From Anaerobiospirillum succiniciproducens DSM 6400 (GTDB lineage: Bacteria > Pseudomonadota > Gammaproteobacteria > Enterobacterales > Succinivibrionaceae): 64,000 nucleotides of DNA. The stretch covers positions 1-64,000 of the forward strand of contig NZ_AXWV01000006.1 in NCBI RefSeq assembly GCF_000482845.1, given 5' to 3'. The first letter of the stretch is position 1, and the number at the start of each line of letters is the position of its first letter. The notes beneath the pieces are model-generated. The model made no database searches. It had not been told where the DNA came from and was given only the letters and a program-made list of their open reading frames with translations. Positions 30,612-41,668 of the stretch are shown piece after piece. The position numbers were made by a program, and so were the translations under genes.

Positions 30612-31747
30612 GCTTTAGATAGCACTGCACAAAGGCATCAAAGTTGGACAACGAGTTTGCTATCAGTGTTTATTAGCAATTATGGCCTCTTGCCAAGCGC
30701 TAAGGTCAAGCTAGCTAAGTGCTTTAGGTAGAAGGGCATCAATCAAACTAAAAGAGCTGCACTGGCACAGATACGTCCTAGTTTTGCTTAGATACTCATC
30801 ATTTAGCCTGCTTAGGCGCATTCCTCATTACATGCAAGCACCAATACTGCTTGCATACCATTCTAGACATAGCATCAGTTAATTGCTTCAGCCCAGCTCT
30901 GCACTGCATTCTTTTTCACGCTACGGCGTTGTATGCCAGATCATTAGCTAAACGATCAGGCCTAAATCGGGACCAAATCCAGTCCTAAATCCAGTTTTGC
31001 TCTCTTTGGCGCTGTGATCTTTTTGCTTTGATCCTATTGCTGTGATCTTTTGGCTGTGATCTTAACTTATGCGAAGGCAAGGCTTTAACCTCATGGCTTT
31101 ACGAGATTTGCCTTTAAGCCATAGGTATGGGCTTGAACTTATCTTGAGGATCTGAGGTCTTGGAAAGAATTAATTGCTTTGCTGCAGCTTAGTGAGAATT
31201 GGGCATGGTCAAAAAGGTGGTTAAGCTGCGCTTACGTGGAGTGGTGTATTAGGCTCTGCTGCACTCTTGTGTGATAGATACTCATTTTGTAAGAGTGATA
31301 TAAATGATCCTTTGACTACTTTTTGTGCAATCAAAGCATCATTTGCGGGAGGATGGCGCTTTTTGCGTTCACTTAGTGAGCATTGCGCTTTGCAGCTGTT
31401 GAATCAAAAGTAGCGATCTTGCAAACTGACAACAAGCCACATTCAAGTGGTGCTAAATGTTCGTGAGATTTTAGCTCTCCGTGAGCAGACGAAACTACAA
31501 CTTAATTCATCAGCAGCTAAGTTCAATATTTGCGCTTAGTGCACGGCAACATCAAGCCATACGATGAACCTGAGCTTTAGGCATTCAGACAATGAATGCA
31601 ATAGCTACTAAGAGACTATCGCTACCGTGAGCAGCACTCTTAGGCACTTAAGCAATAACTTAAGGCAGGGTCTTAACACTCTTACCAGAGAAAAAGATTT
31701 GATTTGTAGGGAGCATGCTTAGAAAAAAGAGGGCAGGAGTTTTTTAG
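30612..31747. other. gene-free region with GATC-containing short repeats
   Basis: About 1.1 kb. At 31008-31065 a 14-15 bp unit of the form CTGTGATCTTTTGG is repeated about four times, echoing the GATC repeat at 21.8 kb. No gene or RNA gene was seen; the cstA promoter should lie at the right end. Confidence 0.5.
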
Positions 31748-33475
31748 ATGACAGGCAGTGTCTTGTTTTGTATCTGCTTAGCGTATTTTGTGGTTGCATA
31801 TTACGTCTATGGCGGTTTCTTATCCAGAGTTTTCAAAGTAGATCCTCAGCGTCCAACCCCAGCTGAGACCAATTTCGACGGTGTTGACTATGTTCCAACA
31901 CCAGCTGTGGTGCTCTTTGGTCACCACTTTGCCTCTATTGCCGGCCCTGGCCCAATTGTTGGCCCAATCATGGCTGCATATTTTGGCTTCCTTCCTGCGC
32001 TGATCTGGATTTTAGTTGGCTGTGTTTTTGTCGGTGCGTTCCATGATTTTGCCGCTTTAGTTATGTCAGTACGTAACAAGGGCAGATCTATTTCATTCAT
32101 CATGGAAAAACTGATGGGCTTTACCGGCCGCCAGCTGTTCTTAGGTTTCTGCTTAGCATGCCTCATCCTCGTTGTCGGTATCTTCTCGATTCTGATTGCA
32201 GGTATGTTTGTATCACTGCCTGAAGTTGCTAGCGCATCGCTCCTCTTTATCTTAATGGCTCCTGTGTTTGCTTTTTGCACCATGAAGTTAGGTTGGAGAT
32301 TATCTCGCGCTTCCTTAATCTTTGTACCGCTGGTCTTTGTTACTGTTTTAGTTGGTATTGAGTTTAAGTTAGATCTCGTTGCATTATTTGGCATTACTGC
32401 CTCTGAGGCTAATATGGTATGGCTCGGTGTATTAGCTTTATACATCTTTGCTGCCTCAGTTGTTCCAGTGCAGTGGCTGCTGCAGCCTCGTGATTACCTC
32501 AACAGCTATCTCTTGTACGGCATGTTAGCTTTAGGTTTTGTAGCTATCTTAGTCTACAACCCAGAGATCAAGATGGAGGCCTTTGTAGGTTGGAATGCGG
32601 TAACTGCCGATGGCAATATGACTAATCTCATTCCTGCATTGTTCATCTTCGTAGCTTGCGGTGCTTGCTCTGGCTTTCACTCCTTAGTAGCATCAGGTAC
32701 CACCTCAAAGCAGATTCGTTCTGAAAAGGACATGCTGAAGGTTGGCTACGGCGGCATGATCATGGAAGGTGTATTAGGCGTGATGGCCTTAGTAGCTGTA
32801 ATGGCCTTAGATCCAGCCGTCTTTAAGGAAGTAGGTAAGAATCAGCCATTAGCTTTCGCAACCGCTATTGCATCATTCTCTACTGCCTTAGGTATCTCTG
32901 AGGAATTTGCACGTACTTTCTTATCCTTAGCTATTGCTGCATTCATGATGACCTCATTAGATACTGCAACTCGCTTAGGTCGTTTCTTACTGCAAGAGAT
33001 CTTCTTACCTCGCACCATCGATAAGGCAGGTAATGAGATCCGCACAGATGTTAATGCTGTACCAGCATGGCGTGCTTTTGTAACTAACCCATACTTTGCT
33101 GCAGTGTTTGTTGTAGGCGTATCCATCATGTTAGCTTTAACTGGCTCTGCTGCCTCAATTTGGCCAATCTTTGGTGCCTCTAATCAGTTAATGGCTGCAT
33201 TAGCTTTCTTAGCTATCACCATCTATTTGTTAGTTAAGGGTTCTAAGTGGTACATCGCCTTTGTACCAATGATCTTCATGATGGTCATGAGCTTATGGGG
33301 CATTGTGCAGGTAATCGGCCAGCAATGGGGTAAGAGCACAGTGTTAGTTACCGCTGGTATCTTCTTACTCGTAATGGCTGTGATGATGATTGCTTTAGGC
33401 TTATCCATCATCTTCCACTACCTCAAGGCTCATATGCGTGGTCAGACTCCTCATATCGAGGTTGAGCAGGCCTAA
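31748..33475 (+). CDS. cstA: CstA-family carbon starvation transporter
   Basis: A 575-residue integral membrane protein with about 16 hydrophobic segments. The N-terminal signature DGVDYVPTPAVVLFGHHFAS, then IAGPGPIVGPIMAAYFGFLP, is diagnostic for CstA. FHDFAALVMSVRNKGRSI and ACGACSGFHSLVASGTTSKQ also match. It is shorter than E. coli CstA (about 700 residues) and corresponds to the short form common in anaerobes. Relatives import pyruvate and peptides during nutrient limitation. AGGAG precedes the ATG. It is followed by a strong terminator. CRP control is usual in relatives, but I see no clear CRP site directly upstream. Confidence 0.93.
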   Translation: MTGSVLFCICLAYFVVAYYVYGGFLSRVFKVDPQRPTPAETNFDGVDYVPTPAVVLFGHHFASIAGPGPIVGPIMAAYFGFLPALIWILVGCVFVGAFHDFAALVMSVRNKGRSISFIMEKLMGFTGRQLFLGFCLACLILVVGIFSILIAGMFVSLPEVASASLLFILMAPVFAFCTMKLGWRLSRASLIFVPLVFVTVLVGIEFKLDLVALFGITASEANMVWLGVLALYIFAASVVPVQWLLQPRDYLNSYLLYGMLALGFVAILVYNPEIKMEAFVGWNAVTADGNMTNLIPALFIFVACGACSGFHSLVASGTTSKQIRSEKDMLKVGYGGMIMEGVLGVMALVAVMALDPAVFKEVGKNQPLAFATAIASFSTALGISEEFARTFLSLAIAAFMMTSLDTATRLGRFLLQEIFLPRTIDKAGNEIRTDVNAVPAWRAFVTNPYFAAVFVVGVSIMLALTGSAASIWPIFGASNQLMAALAFLAITIYLLVKGSKWYIAFVPMIFMMVMSLWGIVQVIGQQWGKSTVLVTAGIFLLVMAVMMIALGLSIIFHYLKAHMRGQTPHIEVEQA

Positions 33476-33514
33476 ATATAACGCCTCATAGCAAGAATAA
33501 GTAATACCTCAATT

Positions 33515-33546
33515 AGGGCTGGTTCTTTTTTAGACCAGCCCTTTTT
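33515..33546 (+). terminator. terminator of cstA
   Basis: AGGGCTGGT pairs perfectly with ACCAGCCCT, followed by TTTT; the loop is T-rich. Confidence 0.88.
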
Positions 33547-34444
33547 CATTTTGAATGCACATAAGTACAGTAACCATCGAAAATTTCAGTTGTAACGATG
33601 TGTTTACAATTGCCGCTGAGGCAAACATACCAGAGCAATCTCTAATACAAGATTATGACACTATCAAAGTACTCGCCGTATGTAACTGCAGCTAAATAGT
33701 TGAAAGGGTGGAGTCTTCAGCCTCGTCTGTGAGCATTTGGGCTTAAGACCAAAAACAAAAAGCCACCAAAAACTCAAGAGCCAGCATGGACATGGCCTTG
33801 TGAGCTTTTTAGATAGTCATCAGATGGGCCTATCTGGACAGTCATTCTAATTACCAAACGTCTCATGCTTTGGCAGATAAGCACAAGCATCATTTAAATT
33901 GGATTTAGGATACGCGCTGGCAAATTTTGGGGAAGTTTTTTTGGGATGGGCTTGGTGTCAATGCGACGTGTAATGTCTCTGGGGATAAGCACATTGTCTT
34001 AGCGTAATAAGCGTGCTTTGTGCACTTGATAATAAGATAGAATCAACACCATACTTAACAGCGCTTAGAGCGCTTGTGTCATGCACATTTGTGGCAAGTT
34101 AGTGAGATGCAACTCTCAGATTTTGGCGTAATAACTTTAATCTCAAAGACAAAAGAATCACAATTTAGTGCAATTGTTGTTGTCTGAACATGCTGGCACT
34201 TTAAGCCTAATTGGCTGATTGCATCCCCAAAGTTAGCTGTGAGTACTCATAGTTACTGATGACTTGCTTATATGGTAGTGTGCTTTGTGCTTTTTTGCTA
34301 TCAAGCCTAAGCTTAGTTTCTATGTGTATATTAAGTATTGAGTATGAGTCAATGTGCTCGTACTGTGCCTTTTAGCACTGTTTTGAATTAGATCTATGCG
34401 AGCTTAGATCGCTTTCTTATGTTTTGTGAGGTTGAGGGCCCTTT
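33547..34444. other. intergenic, nothing recognised
   Basis: About 900 bases without ORF, RNA gene or repeat that I can support. It contains the promoter region of the following LacI-type gene. Confidence 0.4.
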
Positions 34445-35476
34445 ATGAAGGTTACAGTCAAAAGTCTGGCTTTGGCTGCAGGCGTATCACGCGGTACGGT
34501 AGATCGCGTACTTCATAACCGTGGATCGGTTAAACCTGATGTAGCCAAACGAGTGCGTGCTCTGGCCAAACAGCTAGGCTATGTTCCTAATCGAGCTGGA
34601 CTTGCTTTAGCTGCTCACAAAACGCCAATTAAGATCGGTGTACTCATGCCATCAGTGGGTAATGCCTTCTATCAAATCATCATTGACGGCATCTCTGATG
34701 CTCAAAAAGAGTATGCTGACTTAGGTTTAAGTGTGGTGATTAAAGAGATCAACGGCTTTAATGAAGACGATCACTTAGCTGGTATTGATGATTTAATTAA
34801 GCAAGGCTGCAAAGGTTTATGCCTAGCCACAGTTAATACGCCTAAGCTTAGAGATCGCATTAATCAACTGCACGACAATCATGTAGCTATCGTGCTCTTC
34901 AATACAGATGTAGAGGGCACCAAACGTCTTTGCTATGTGGGCTCTGATTACATTACCGCAGGCGCAACCTGTGCGGGCATGGTAGCCTTATCTTGTCATG
35001 AAGAGCAGTATGTTTTAGTGGTGACGGGATCACGCAATATGCTCGGCCACAATCTGCGTATTAAGGGCTTTGAGGACGAGCTTAAAAATCAGAAAGTGCC
35101 TTATCAAATCATCAGTATTGTTGAGAGCTTTGATTCAGATATCCGCGCTCAACAAGTCACCTCTGAGGCCTTAAAGAAATATCCATTCATCAACTGCGTC
35201 TATATCACTGGTGGTGCGGTGCAGGGAGTAGGTTCAGCCTTAATTGCACATGATGATCCTAAGATCTTTGCTATGGGCTTTGACGAGCTATATGCAACTA
35301 AGCAATTAGTCAGTGAAGGCATCATTAAATTTGTTATCTGTCAGCAGCCACGCCGCCAAGGCTATCATGCGGTTAAGCGAGCCTATCAGGCTGTAGCAGG
35401 TCAAATTATCGAGGGTAATGTTCAGGACTTCATCACTGATACCATTATCAAGATCAAACCAAACCTAGGCCGCTAA
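34445..35476 (+). CDS. LacI-family transcriptional regulator
   Basis: A 343-residue LacI-type regulator. The helix-turn-helix is TVKSLALAAGVSRGTVDRVL, with the NRGSVKPDVAKRVRALAKQL hinge following. The effector domain begins IKIGVLMPSVGNAFYQIIID and resembles ribose/xylose-type periplasmic binding proteins more than the GalR core: it has FNTDVEGTKRLCYVGSDYI and VTGGAVQGVG-like ITGGAVQGVGSALI. This subgroup (SRGTVDRVLHNRG) usually controls sugar uptake operons. No transport operon is adjacent; cstA lies about 1 kb upstream on the same strand. AGGG lies about six bases before the ATG. Confidence 0.9.
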   Translation: MKVTVKSLALAAGVSRGTVDRVLHNRGSVKPDVAKRVRALAKQLGYVPNRAGLALAAHKTPIKIGVLMPSVGNAFYQIIIDGISDAQKEYADLGLSVVIKEINGFNEDDHLAGIDDLIKQGCKGLCLATVNTPKLRDRINQLHDNHVAIVLFNTDVEGTKRLCYVGSDYITAGATCAGMVALSCHEEQYVLVVTGSRNMLGHNLRIKGFEDELKNQKVPYQIISIVESFDSDIRAQQVTSEALKKYPFINCVYITGGAVQGVGSALIAHDDPKIFAMGFDELYATKQLVSEGIIKFVICQQPRRQGYHAVKRAYQAVAGQIIEGNVQDFITDTIIKIKPNLGR

Positions 35477-36482
35477 ACAAAAGCTCATCACTGCAATCTT
35501 GGCAAGTATTCAATAGCCACCGAGACCAACTATCAGCCATATGATGAGCAGATCATCGACATAGAGATGCCTAGGCCTATGCTGTGGCAACAGCCACAGC
35601 AATGCTATAGCAATAGCAGCAGTAGCAAGGCTATAGCCACAGCTCATACTCAGCCATTCACGTTGATCATAAGCTTACGCACACTCGCCATCGGTCATTT
35701 GCATGAGAGGCAGCTGACAAGCAAAGCTATCAATCATGGAAAGCTATCAATTAGGCAAGGCGAACAATCACGCAAATTGAGAACGCCGTGCAATATTCAC
35801 CAGCATGATCCGCGCTAGCTTTTACTAGCTAGCAAGAGAGAAGAGCTGTGATCTTTTCTAAACGCAAGCATGCCTTTTCCCGCCTCAACAATATCTCAAG
35901 TTCCTAACCTCAATTAAGATGCCGCCGCGCTCGTAGTTGATACAAATGTGCGAGTTGTATGGCCTTACGGTCAAAATTTAGGTAACTGTTAATTGACCTA
36001 AGCTTAAGCTAGGTATCGGGTCATAAAATGAGGGCGATTTTTTGATGATGACATTAAGAGCTATGCATAAGCCTTTATACAAATGGCTTGGCAGAGCTTG
36101 CAATGATCTCTTGCTCTCTTAGTCAAATCTAAATCTCTGCATCTAGCTAGCCTCCAAGATTATGATGAGACTGCTTTACACTGATATGAATGCTGACTAA
36201 GACGTGAATGAAGATGGCAAGTTAAGCTCTTATTGTGTATGTCATCAAGAAACAGAAGTAATCTTTATGCGTTTGCTAGTTGCCTGCAGATTGCGTTTGT
36301 ATCAGGTACTAGTGGGTGTGATGATTCGTCATGAGCATCTTCGCATAGCTTTTGTGCGCTTTATTGTACAGATGTCTTTGCATTGAAAACTTGCCAGAAC
36401 GAAGCGTTGCACCTTTGCTTGTTTTGATCGCTCAGAGCAATGAGAAGCAAGATTACATTTAGTACTGAGGTGTTATAAAGTT
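35477..36482. other. intergenic, low complexity
   Basis: 1 kb. The segment near 35570-35650 is rich in AGC/CAG words (GCTATAGCAATAGCAGCAG) and yields only a low-complexity shadow ORF. No gene is supported. Confidence 0.4.
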
Positions 36483-37232
36483 ATGAACCGTTTTGTTAAA
36501 GCCTTGCTCATAGCGGCTTTAGTCTATACTTTGTTGATTGTATTCTTTGGACAGCTGTATTTTTATAAGTGGACGGGCAAGCTTTGGCATGAGATCGCCG
36601 GAACTATAGTGTTCGTGCTGGTGGTGATTCATTTGCTGATGATGAAGTCTATCTTTAGCTACATCACTAAACAGCGCTCAGCCTTCTTCATCTACCGCGA
36701 TATCATTTTGCTTTTGATGGCCGTGGACTTCATTGCCGTAACTATCTTTGGTATGGCCATGTCCAAAAATCTCTATCCAGGCTGGATTCCAATTGAAAAA
36801 GCGATCGCACGTCAATCTCACACCTCTTTGGCGATCTATCTGTACATCTTAATTGGCCTGCACTTAGGCTGCTATCTAAGCAAGCTCTTATCCATGCTCA
36901 ATGACGCCTGGGCTATACGTGTGCAAGAAAAGGCAGCAGCATGCTCTATTAAGGAGTCTAAGTGCCCGTTCAAAGGTAGCAAGGCTCCTGGTAATTGGGT
37001 ATTGCTCAGCCTGCATATCGTGGCACTCAACGGCTTTTTAGAAATCTGTAAGCCTTACTATTGGGATGTGATCTTATGGCAGTATCGCAAGCTTGCAATT
37101 GATCGTGACCGCTCCTACATCTTAAATACCATTGATCAGGTATCCATCACGGTCTTCTTTATGATTGTCTCTTACTACGTAGCTCGCTACTTGCTGTTAA
37201 AGGGTTCTCGTGAAGATCGCATCAGTGCCTAA
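36483..37232 (+). CDS. DUF4405-like cytochrome b-type membrane protein
   Basis: A 249-residue inner-membrane protein with five or six predicted membrane helices. Histidines sit in helices at positions expected for heme ligands in this group: LWHEIAGTIVFVLVVIHLLM (helix 2) and RQSHTSLAIYLYILIGLHLG (helix 4). This fits the DUF4405 family, thought to be cytochrome b subunits of membrane electron-transfer systems. No redox partner gene is adjacent, so its electron donor is unknown. The ATG at 36483 follows a weak ribosome site in GTGTTATAAAGTT. It is terminated by the large palindrome at 37391. Confidence 0.7.
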   Translation: MNRFVKALLIAALVYTLLIVFFGQLYFYKWTGKLWHEIAGTIVFVLVVIHLLMMKSIFSYITKQRSAFFIYRDIILLLMAVDFIAVTIFGMAMSKNLYPGWIPIEKAIARQSHTSLAIYLYILIGLHLGCYLSKLLSMLNDAWAIRVQEKAAACSIKESKCPFKGSKAPGNWVLLSLHIVALNGFLEICKPYYWDVILWQYRKLAIDRDRSYILNTIDQVSITVFFMIVSYYVARYLLLKGSREDRISA

Positions 37233-37390
37233 TCAGAACTGCAGCTCATACCCATCAGCGCAAGCTCATCAACATGAGCTTACTTGCTAAAGCTAAGATA
37301 GTGAAAGCCACTCATCTATAGTGCTACAAACTAAATATCTAGACTACAGCGTACTGATATCAAAGTTCTGCAAACGAAGTTAAATAAGCA

Positions 37391-37430
37391 AAAAGGCCTG
37401 ATCGCTCAACATGTGGCGATCAGGCCTTTT
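37391..37430. terminator. large bidirectional terminator, copy 1
   Basis: A 15-bp perfect stem (AAAAGGCCTGATCGC and its complement) with a 10-base loop. A-rich and T-rich ends make it work in both directions, for the DUF4405 gene on the plus strand and the CbrC-family gene on the minus strand. It is identical to the copy at 38630, and the identity extends 7 bases to the left (ATAAGCA). Confidence 0.9.
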
Positions 37431-37466
37431 AGCTTCTAAATTAAGCTAGTAAAGGCCTAAATGGCC
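37431..37466. repeat. left arm of 36-bp inverted repeat
   Basis: Starts AGCTTCTAAATTAAGCTAGT and is the inverted counterpart of 38553-38588 with a single mismatch. The arms bracket the CbrC-family gene. Confidence 0.9.
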
Positions 37467-37582
37467 GAAATGTCCCCTTATGCGTCTATAATGTAGTCAT
37501 CGCTAAGATTACTAAAGAAGCCCATATTCAATTACCTTTTGTTGCTCTACCAACTAAAAGTGGTCAAGTGAGTGTTTTCGCC

Positions 37583-38491
<909 letters not shown>

Positions 38492-38552
38492 CTACTATAT
38501 AATTAGGCTAAAGCTATCTTTGGCTGCTTTGTAGGGCTCTTTCGGCCCTTTA

Positions 38553-38588
38553 GGCCATTTAGGCCTTTACTAGCTAAATTTAGAAGCT
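38553..38588. repeat. right arm of 36-bp inverted repeat
   Basis: The reverse complement of 37431-37466 with 35 of 36 positions matching. It lies about 107 bases upstream of the CbrC-family start codon. Confidence 0.9.
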
Positions 38589-38629
38589 AAATTACTTATG
38601 GCCTTTAGTTGGTATTAGCATCATAAGCA

Positions 38630-38669
38630 AAAAGGCCTGATCGCTCAACATGTGGCGATCAGGCCTTTT
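38630..38669. terminator. large bidirectional terminator, copy 2
   Basis: Identical over 40 bp to the palindrome at 37391 and, with the leading ATAAGCA, part of a 47-bp direct repeat. On the minus strand it ends rubrerythrin transcription. Confidence 0.9.
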
Positions 38670-38812
38670 TCATCTTGCCCATAGCTAAGTAGAACTAAAA
38701 CTATGCTTACAAGCACTGCTACTGAGCAACATGGCAGCTCTTAGTAAGCTATGCAGCAAATACTGCAGGGCAGCTCCTAGCAAGCTATGCAGCTAAGGCG
38801 GTAGGGCAACTA

Positions 38813-39388
38813 TTAGTAATCAGCGCGTAAGACCTCAAAGTAATCTTGTGGGTGATTACATGCAGGGCATACCTTAGGAGCAACAGTGCCCTCATGGATA
38901 AAGCCACAGTTACGGCAGCGCCAGATAACCTTGTCACCACGCTGGAACATGGTGCCAGCCTCTAAGTGGGCTAAGAGATCAAGATACTGCTTCTCGTGCT
39001 GCTTTTCAGCTACTGCAATGTTCTCCATTACTGCAGCAATAACAGGGAAGCCCTCTTCACGAGCAATGGCAGCGTACTTAGGGTACATGTCAGTCCACTC
39101 TTCGTTTTCACCCTCAGCAGCTGACTTTAAGTTAGCAGCGGTGTCACCAATAACACCGGCAGGGAATGTGGCAGTAATTTCAGCATTACCACCCTCAAGG
39201 AACTTAAACAGACGCTTTGCATGTTCTTTTTCCTGATTAGCGGTCTCTTCGAACATGGCTGAAATGAGAACATAGCCTTCTTTCTTAGCTACAGAAGCAA
39301 AGTAGGTGTAGCGGTTACGAGCCATAGACTCGCCAGCAAAAGCAATTAAGAGGTTCTTCTCAGTCTGAGTTCCCTTTAAGCTAGGCAT
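38813..39388 (-). CDS. rbr: rubrerythrin
   Basis: A 191-residue non-heme iron peroxidase that reduces hydrogen peroxide in anaerobes. The N-terminal four-helix domain holds the di-iron ligands (LLIAFAGESMARNRY, ETANQEKEHAKRLF, EEGFPVIAAVMENI, AVAEKQHEKQY). The C-terminal rubredoxin-like domain has CRNCG and CPACN. The length is exactly typical. The ATG at 39386-39388 is preferred because AAAGGAG lies six bases upstream; an in-frame ATG six codons earlier would contain that box. It is monocistronic, with terminator copy 2 downstream. It should work with an NAD(P)H- or ferredoxin-linked reductase elsewhere in the genome. Confidence 0.95.
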   Translation of the reverse strand: MPSLKGTQTEKNLLIAFAGESMARNRYTYFASVAKKEGYVLISAMFEETANQEKEHAKRLFKFLEGGNAEITATFPAGVIGDTAANLKSAAEGENEEWTDMYPKYAAIAREEGFPVIAAVMENIAVAEKQHEKQYLDLLAHLEAGTMFQRGDKVIWRCRNCGFIHEGTVAPKVCPACNHPQDYFEVLRADY

Positions 39389-40354
39389 GTTAATCTCCTT
39401 TGACATGATTAACCGGCTTAAGATAAAGATCTCTAGATGTGTTGGGATACATAGATCGCAACATGTTTTGAGATAAAGATCATCGCAAGCGCGGTTATGG
39501 ATTTTTGATTGAGATAGTGAGTTCTTAACCAAGCCATCAACATAAGATCTTGCCAAGTGCCGTTATCAACAGCTATCAAAGCAAGGCTAGATTGTAGGTA
39601 GATGAGCGCTCCCATCAGCTTGATGAGAGGACTAAGAACTTGCAGCAATCAATCTCAAATATAAGTGCATGCTCTAGATACAGTACTTTGCTGCCCATTA
39701 TGCCTGATAAAGCTTATTTACAGGCCAAAGTTATGGAGCAGCTTCCTTGATTTAGCATACAGATCCTGCCTTGTATAATGACCCTTGAACAGCGCTTTGT
39801 CAAATTACGCGGCATCCTATTGTGAAAAGTCGCTTGAGTAATAATACAAGTGTGATACGAAAGTGCCATCTAACTCGCATTGTCAAACAAAATATTCTCC
39901 TTAGTGCTTCAGCTACTGCAGTTAAGGCTAAAGCTAGGGCCAAAAAGGCCGCCTTTTAGCTACCGCTATTTGAGCTACGATACTGCCTCAAGCACAGCTA
40001 CTAGCCAGCATCCACAAAGTCTCTACAACACCCAAGCCAATCAAGCCTAAAACAAAGATAGCTAAGAAGCTAGGTAATTGAGAGCCACCTGAGTTACCCA
40101 CACTAAACCATGATCAGTGCCAACACTGCTATGCTTAGGCTAGCTAACCAAGCTAGGTCGAGACCAAGTCAAATATGCTCAATAGTGCTTCACGTACAAA
40201 TAGCTTAGCCATGATCTTTTTATGAAGACATGCAGATACTTTGCATCACCAGGACAGAGCCCTTGTAAATAGCTCTAATAGCTCAAGCTGAGCTCAGATT
40301 AGGCAGGGAGTGATGGTATTAATAGGATATTTTGAGTTTTTCGTTAAATCTTTG
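39389..40354. other. gene-free region before tRNA-Pro
   Basis: About 970 bases without a supportable gene. The rubrerythrin promoter should lie at its left end. No repeat beyond short AGCTA-type words was seen. Confidence 0.4.
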
Positions 40355-40383
40355 TTGACAGTAGATCATGACTTACCTATAAT
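40355..40383 (+). promoter_or_regulatory. consensus sigma-70 promoter of tRNA-Pro copy 1
   Basis: TTGACA at 40355-40360 and TATAAT at 40378-40383 with a 17-base spacer, a perfect match to the sigma-70 consensus. A GC-rich discriminator (GGCGGCC) follows, as in stringently controlled stable-RNA promoters. Confidence 0.9.
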
Positions 40384-40392
40384 GGCGGCCAT

Positions 40393-40469
40393 CGGTGATT
40401 AGCGCAGTCCGGTAGCGCAACTGCTTTGGGAGCAGTGGGTCGTAGGTTCGAATCCTACATCACCGACCA
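40393..40469 (+). tRNA. tRNA-Pro (anticodon TGG), copy 1
   Basis: A 77-base tRNA with encoded CCA. The acceptor stem is CGGTGAT/ATCACCG, the D arm is AGCGCAGTCCGGTAGCGC, the anticodon stem is ACTGC/GCAGT with loop TTTGGGA (anticodon TGG), and the T arm is GTAGGTTCGAATCCTAC. It has its own consensus promoter and terminator. The gene is identical to the copy at 46747 and lies inside a 97-bp perfect direct repeat (40389-40485 and 46743-46839). Confidence 0.97.
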
Positions 40470-40479
40470 TCTAAAAGAG

Positions 40480-40501
40480 GCACCGCAAGGTGCTTTTTTT
40501 T
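40480..40501 (+). terminator. terminator of tRNA-Pro copy 1
   Basis: GCACC-GCAA-GGTGC followed by eight T. The tetraloop is of GNRA type. Confidence 0.9.
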
Positions 40502-40552
40502 CGCCTTTTGAAAATGTCCTCCCCGACAGCTGCTCCTGTAGCAGCCTCTAAG

Positions 40553-40588
40553 TTCATTCATTCATTCATTCATTCATTCATTCATTCA
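40553..40588. repeat. (TTCA)9 microsatellite
   Basis: Nine perfect TTCA units. It lies outside any gene, just after the first tRNA-Pro terminator, and has no counterpart after the second tRNA-Pro. Confidence 0.95.
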
Positions 40589-40894
40589 CTCACCTCATAA
40601 ACCTTTAGCCCATATCTTCATTGCCGCAGTAAGTAGTAGAGCTTATTTGCTCGACCAAAAGCTACAGTTCAAAAATCATCTGGCAGACAAATTTAAGACT
40701 AGTCGATGTCGCGCTCATTCCTTCTAAAGCTTAATTAGTGCTAATGCTACTCTCGTGCATTATCCCCACAGCTAATTGAGAGTGTATATCATGGCAACCT
40801 TGCAGCAAGCAAACTCTAAGTAAAGTAAACGCCTTGTGTTGTATTAGCTTCGCCACAAATAGGGCATAGGGCGCGTTCAATCACTTTTTGATGC

Positions 40895-40943
40895 TTGACA
40901 ACTAGCAACATAATATGTTATTATTCAATATCATATTATGTTG
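40895..40943 (+). promoter_or_regulatory. promoter with 12-bp inverted-repeat operator
   Basis: TTGACA (40895-40900) and TATTAT (40919-40924) are separated by 18 bases. CAACATAATATG (40906-40917) and CATATTATGTTG (40932-40943) form a perfect 12-bp inverted repeat whose arms flank the -10 box, a typical repressor-site layout. It lies about 90 bases upstream of the 143-residue ORF. Confidence 0.65.
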
Positions 40944-41029
40944 AACACGCTAAAAGTAATTCATGTACCTCCAGGTACGTGGGTTAGGCTGCCGCATGAA
41001 CTCTATGATCCACGAGAATAGGGTTTGAT

Positions 41030-41461
41030 ATGTCGCAAAAAAGATCTCATGCTTTGTCTAATGTTGTGACAGGCGAAAGTAGGTTTACCTCCAAGCAAAT
41101 TAAGCGTGTGCGATTAAAAGAGAACGTCACTCAACAGATTGAAAATACCTGTACAGGACTTCTTTTAAAAAGGCTACGCGGGTTGCTTGGTGAGCCTAAA
41201 TGGCGAGATGCTCAAAGGAGGTTTGATGAGTTAAGCAACAAGACTGCATTAACTCAAGAAGAAATAGAAGAAAAGCAAGCACTGAGCGTCACGATCTGTG
41301 AGCTCAAAAAGCGTTTTCGCATCACCAGAAATCACATGTATGAAGAAGCAGCTAAGGTTAATCATCATTTTGGATGCGTCCTTAGTAGTATTGAGTCTCA
41401 AGATGTTGCCACTAAAGCTTTTGTTGAGTTTGAAAAAGCTCATTTCTGGCAAGCAAACTAA
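41030..41461 (+). CDS. unrecognised 143-residue protein, possible transposase fragment
   Basis: A basic, helical protein. FDELSNKTALTQEEIEEKQA, then FRITRNHMYEEAAK and a final SQDVATKAFVEFEKAHF, weakly recall the N-terminal helical region of TnpB-like (IS200/IS605) transposases, where a similar QxxATRAFxAxEKxxFGK motif occurs. If so, it is a truncated remnant, because nothing nuclease-like follows. It could also be a small DNA-binding protein acting on the palindrome upstream. A GGGTTTG-type weak ribosome site precedes the ATG. It is the first gene between the two tRNA-Pro copies and is on the same strand as the ATPase triplet. Confidence 0.5.
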   Translation: MSQKRSHALSNVVTGESRFTSKQIKRVRLKENVTQQIENTCTGLLLKRLRGLLGEPKWRDAQRRFDELSNKTALTQEEIEEKQALSVTICELKKRFRITRNHMYEEAAKVNHHFGCVLSSIESQDVATKAFVEFEKAHFWQAN

Positions 41462-41668
41462 CTTCTTCTCAAGCTTGATGGTGTCACCATTGAGCTTTCA
41501 TTAAAGGTGATGACTTAAGTTGTTATCTTAACGTCAAGCTTGAAAAGCACAAGACGTTACATATGAGAAGCGACGGGGTTATACATGCATCTCTTTTCTA
41601 AAAGAGTTGGTACATAACCAAGCTATGCTAGGCCTAAACTAGTGTAGTTATTTCTTCTCACTATCCTG

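Noticed and set aside
35567-35818. 83-residue plus-strand ORF rich in Gln and Ser
   Set aside because: It results from AGC/CAG low-complexity DNA; no start signal and no family look.
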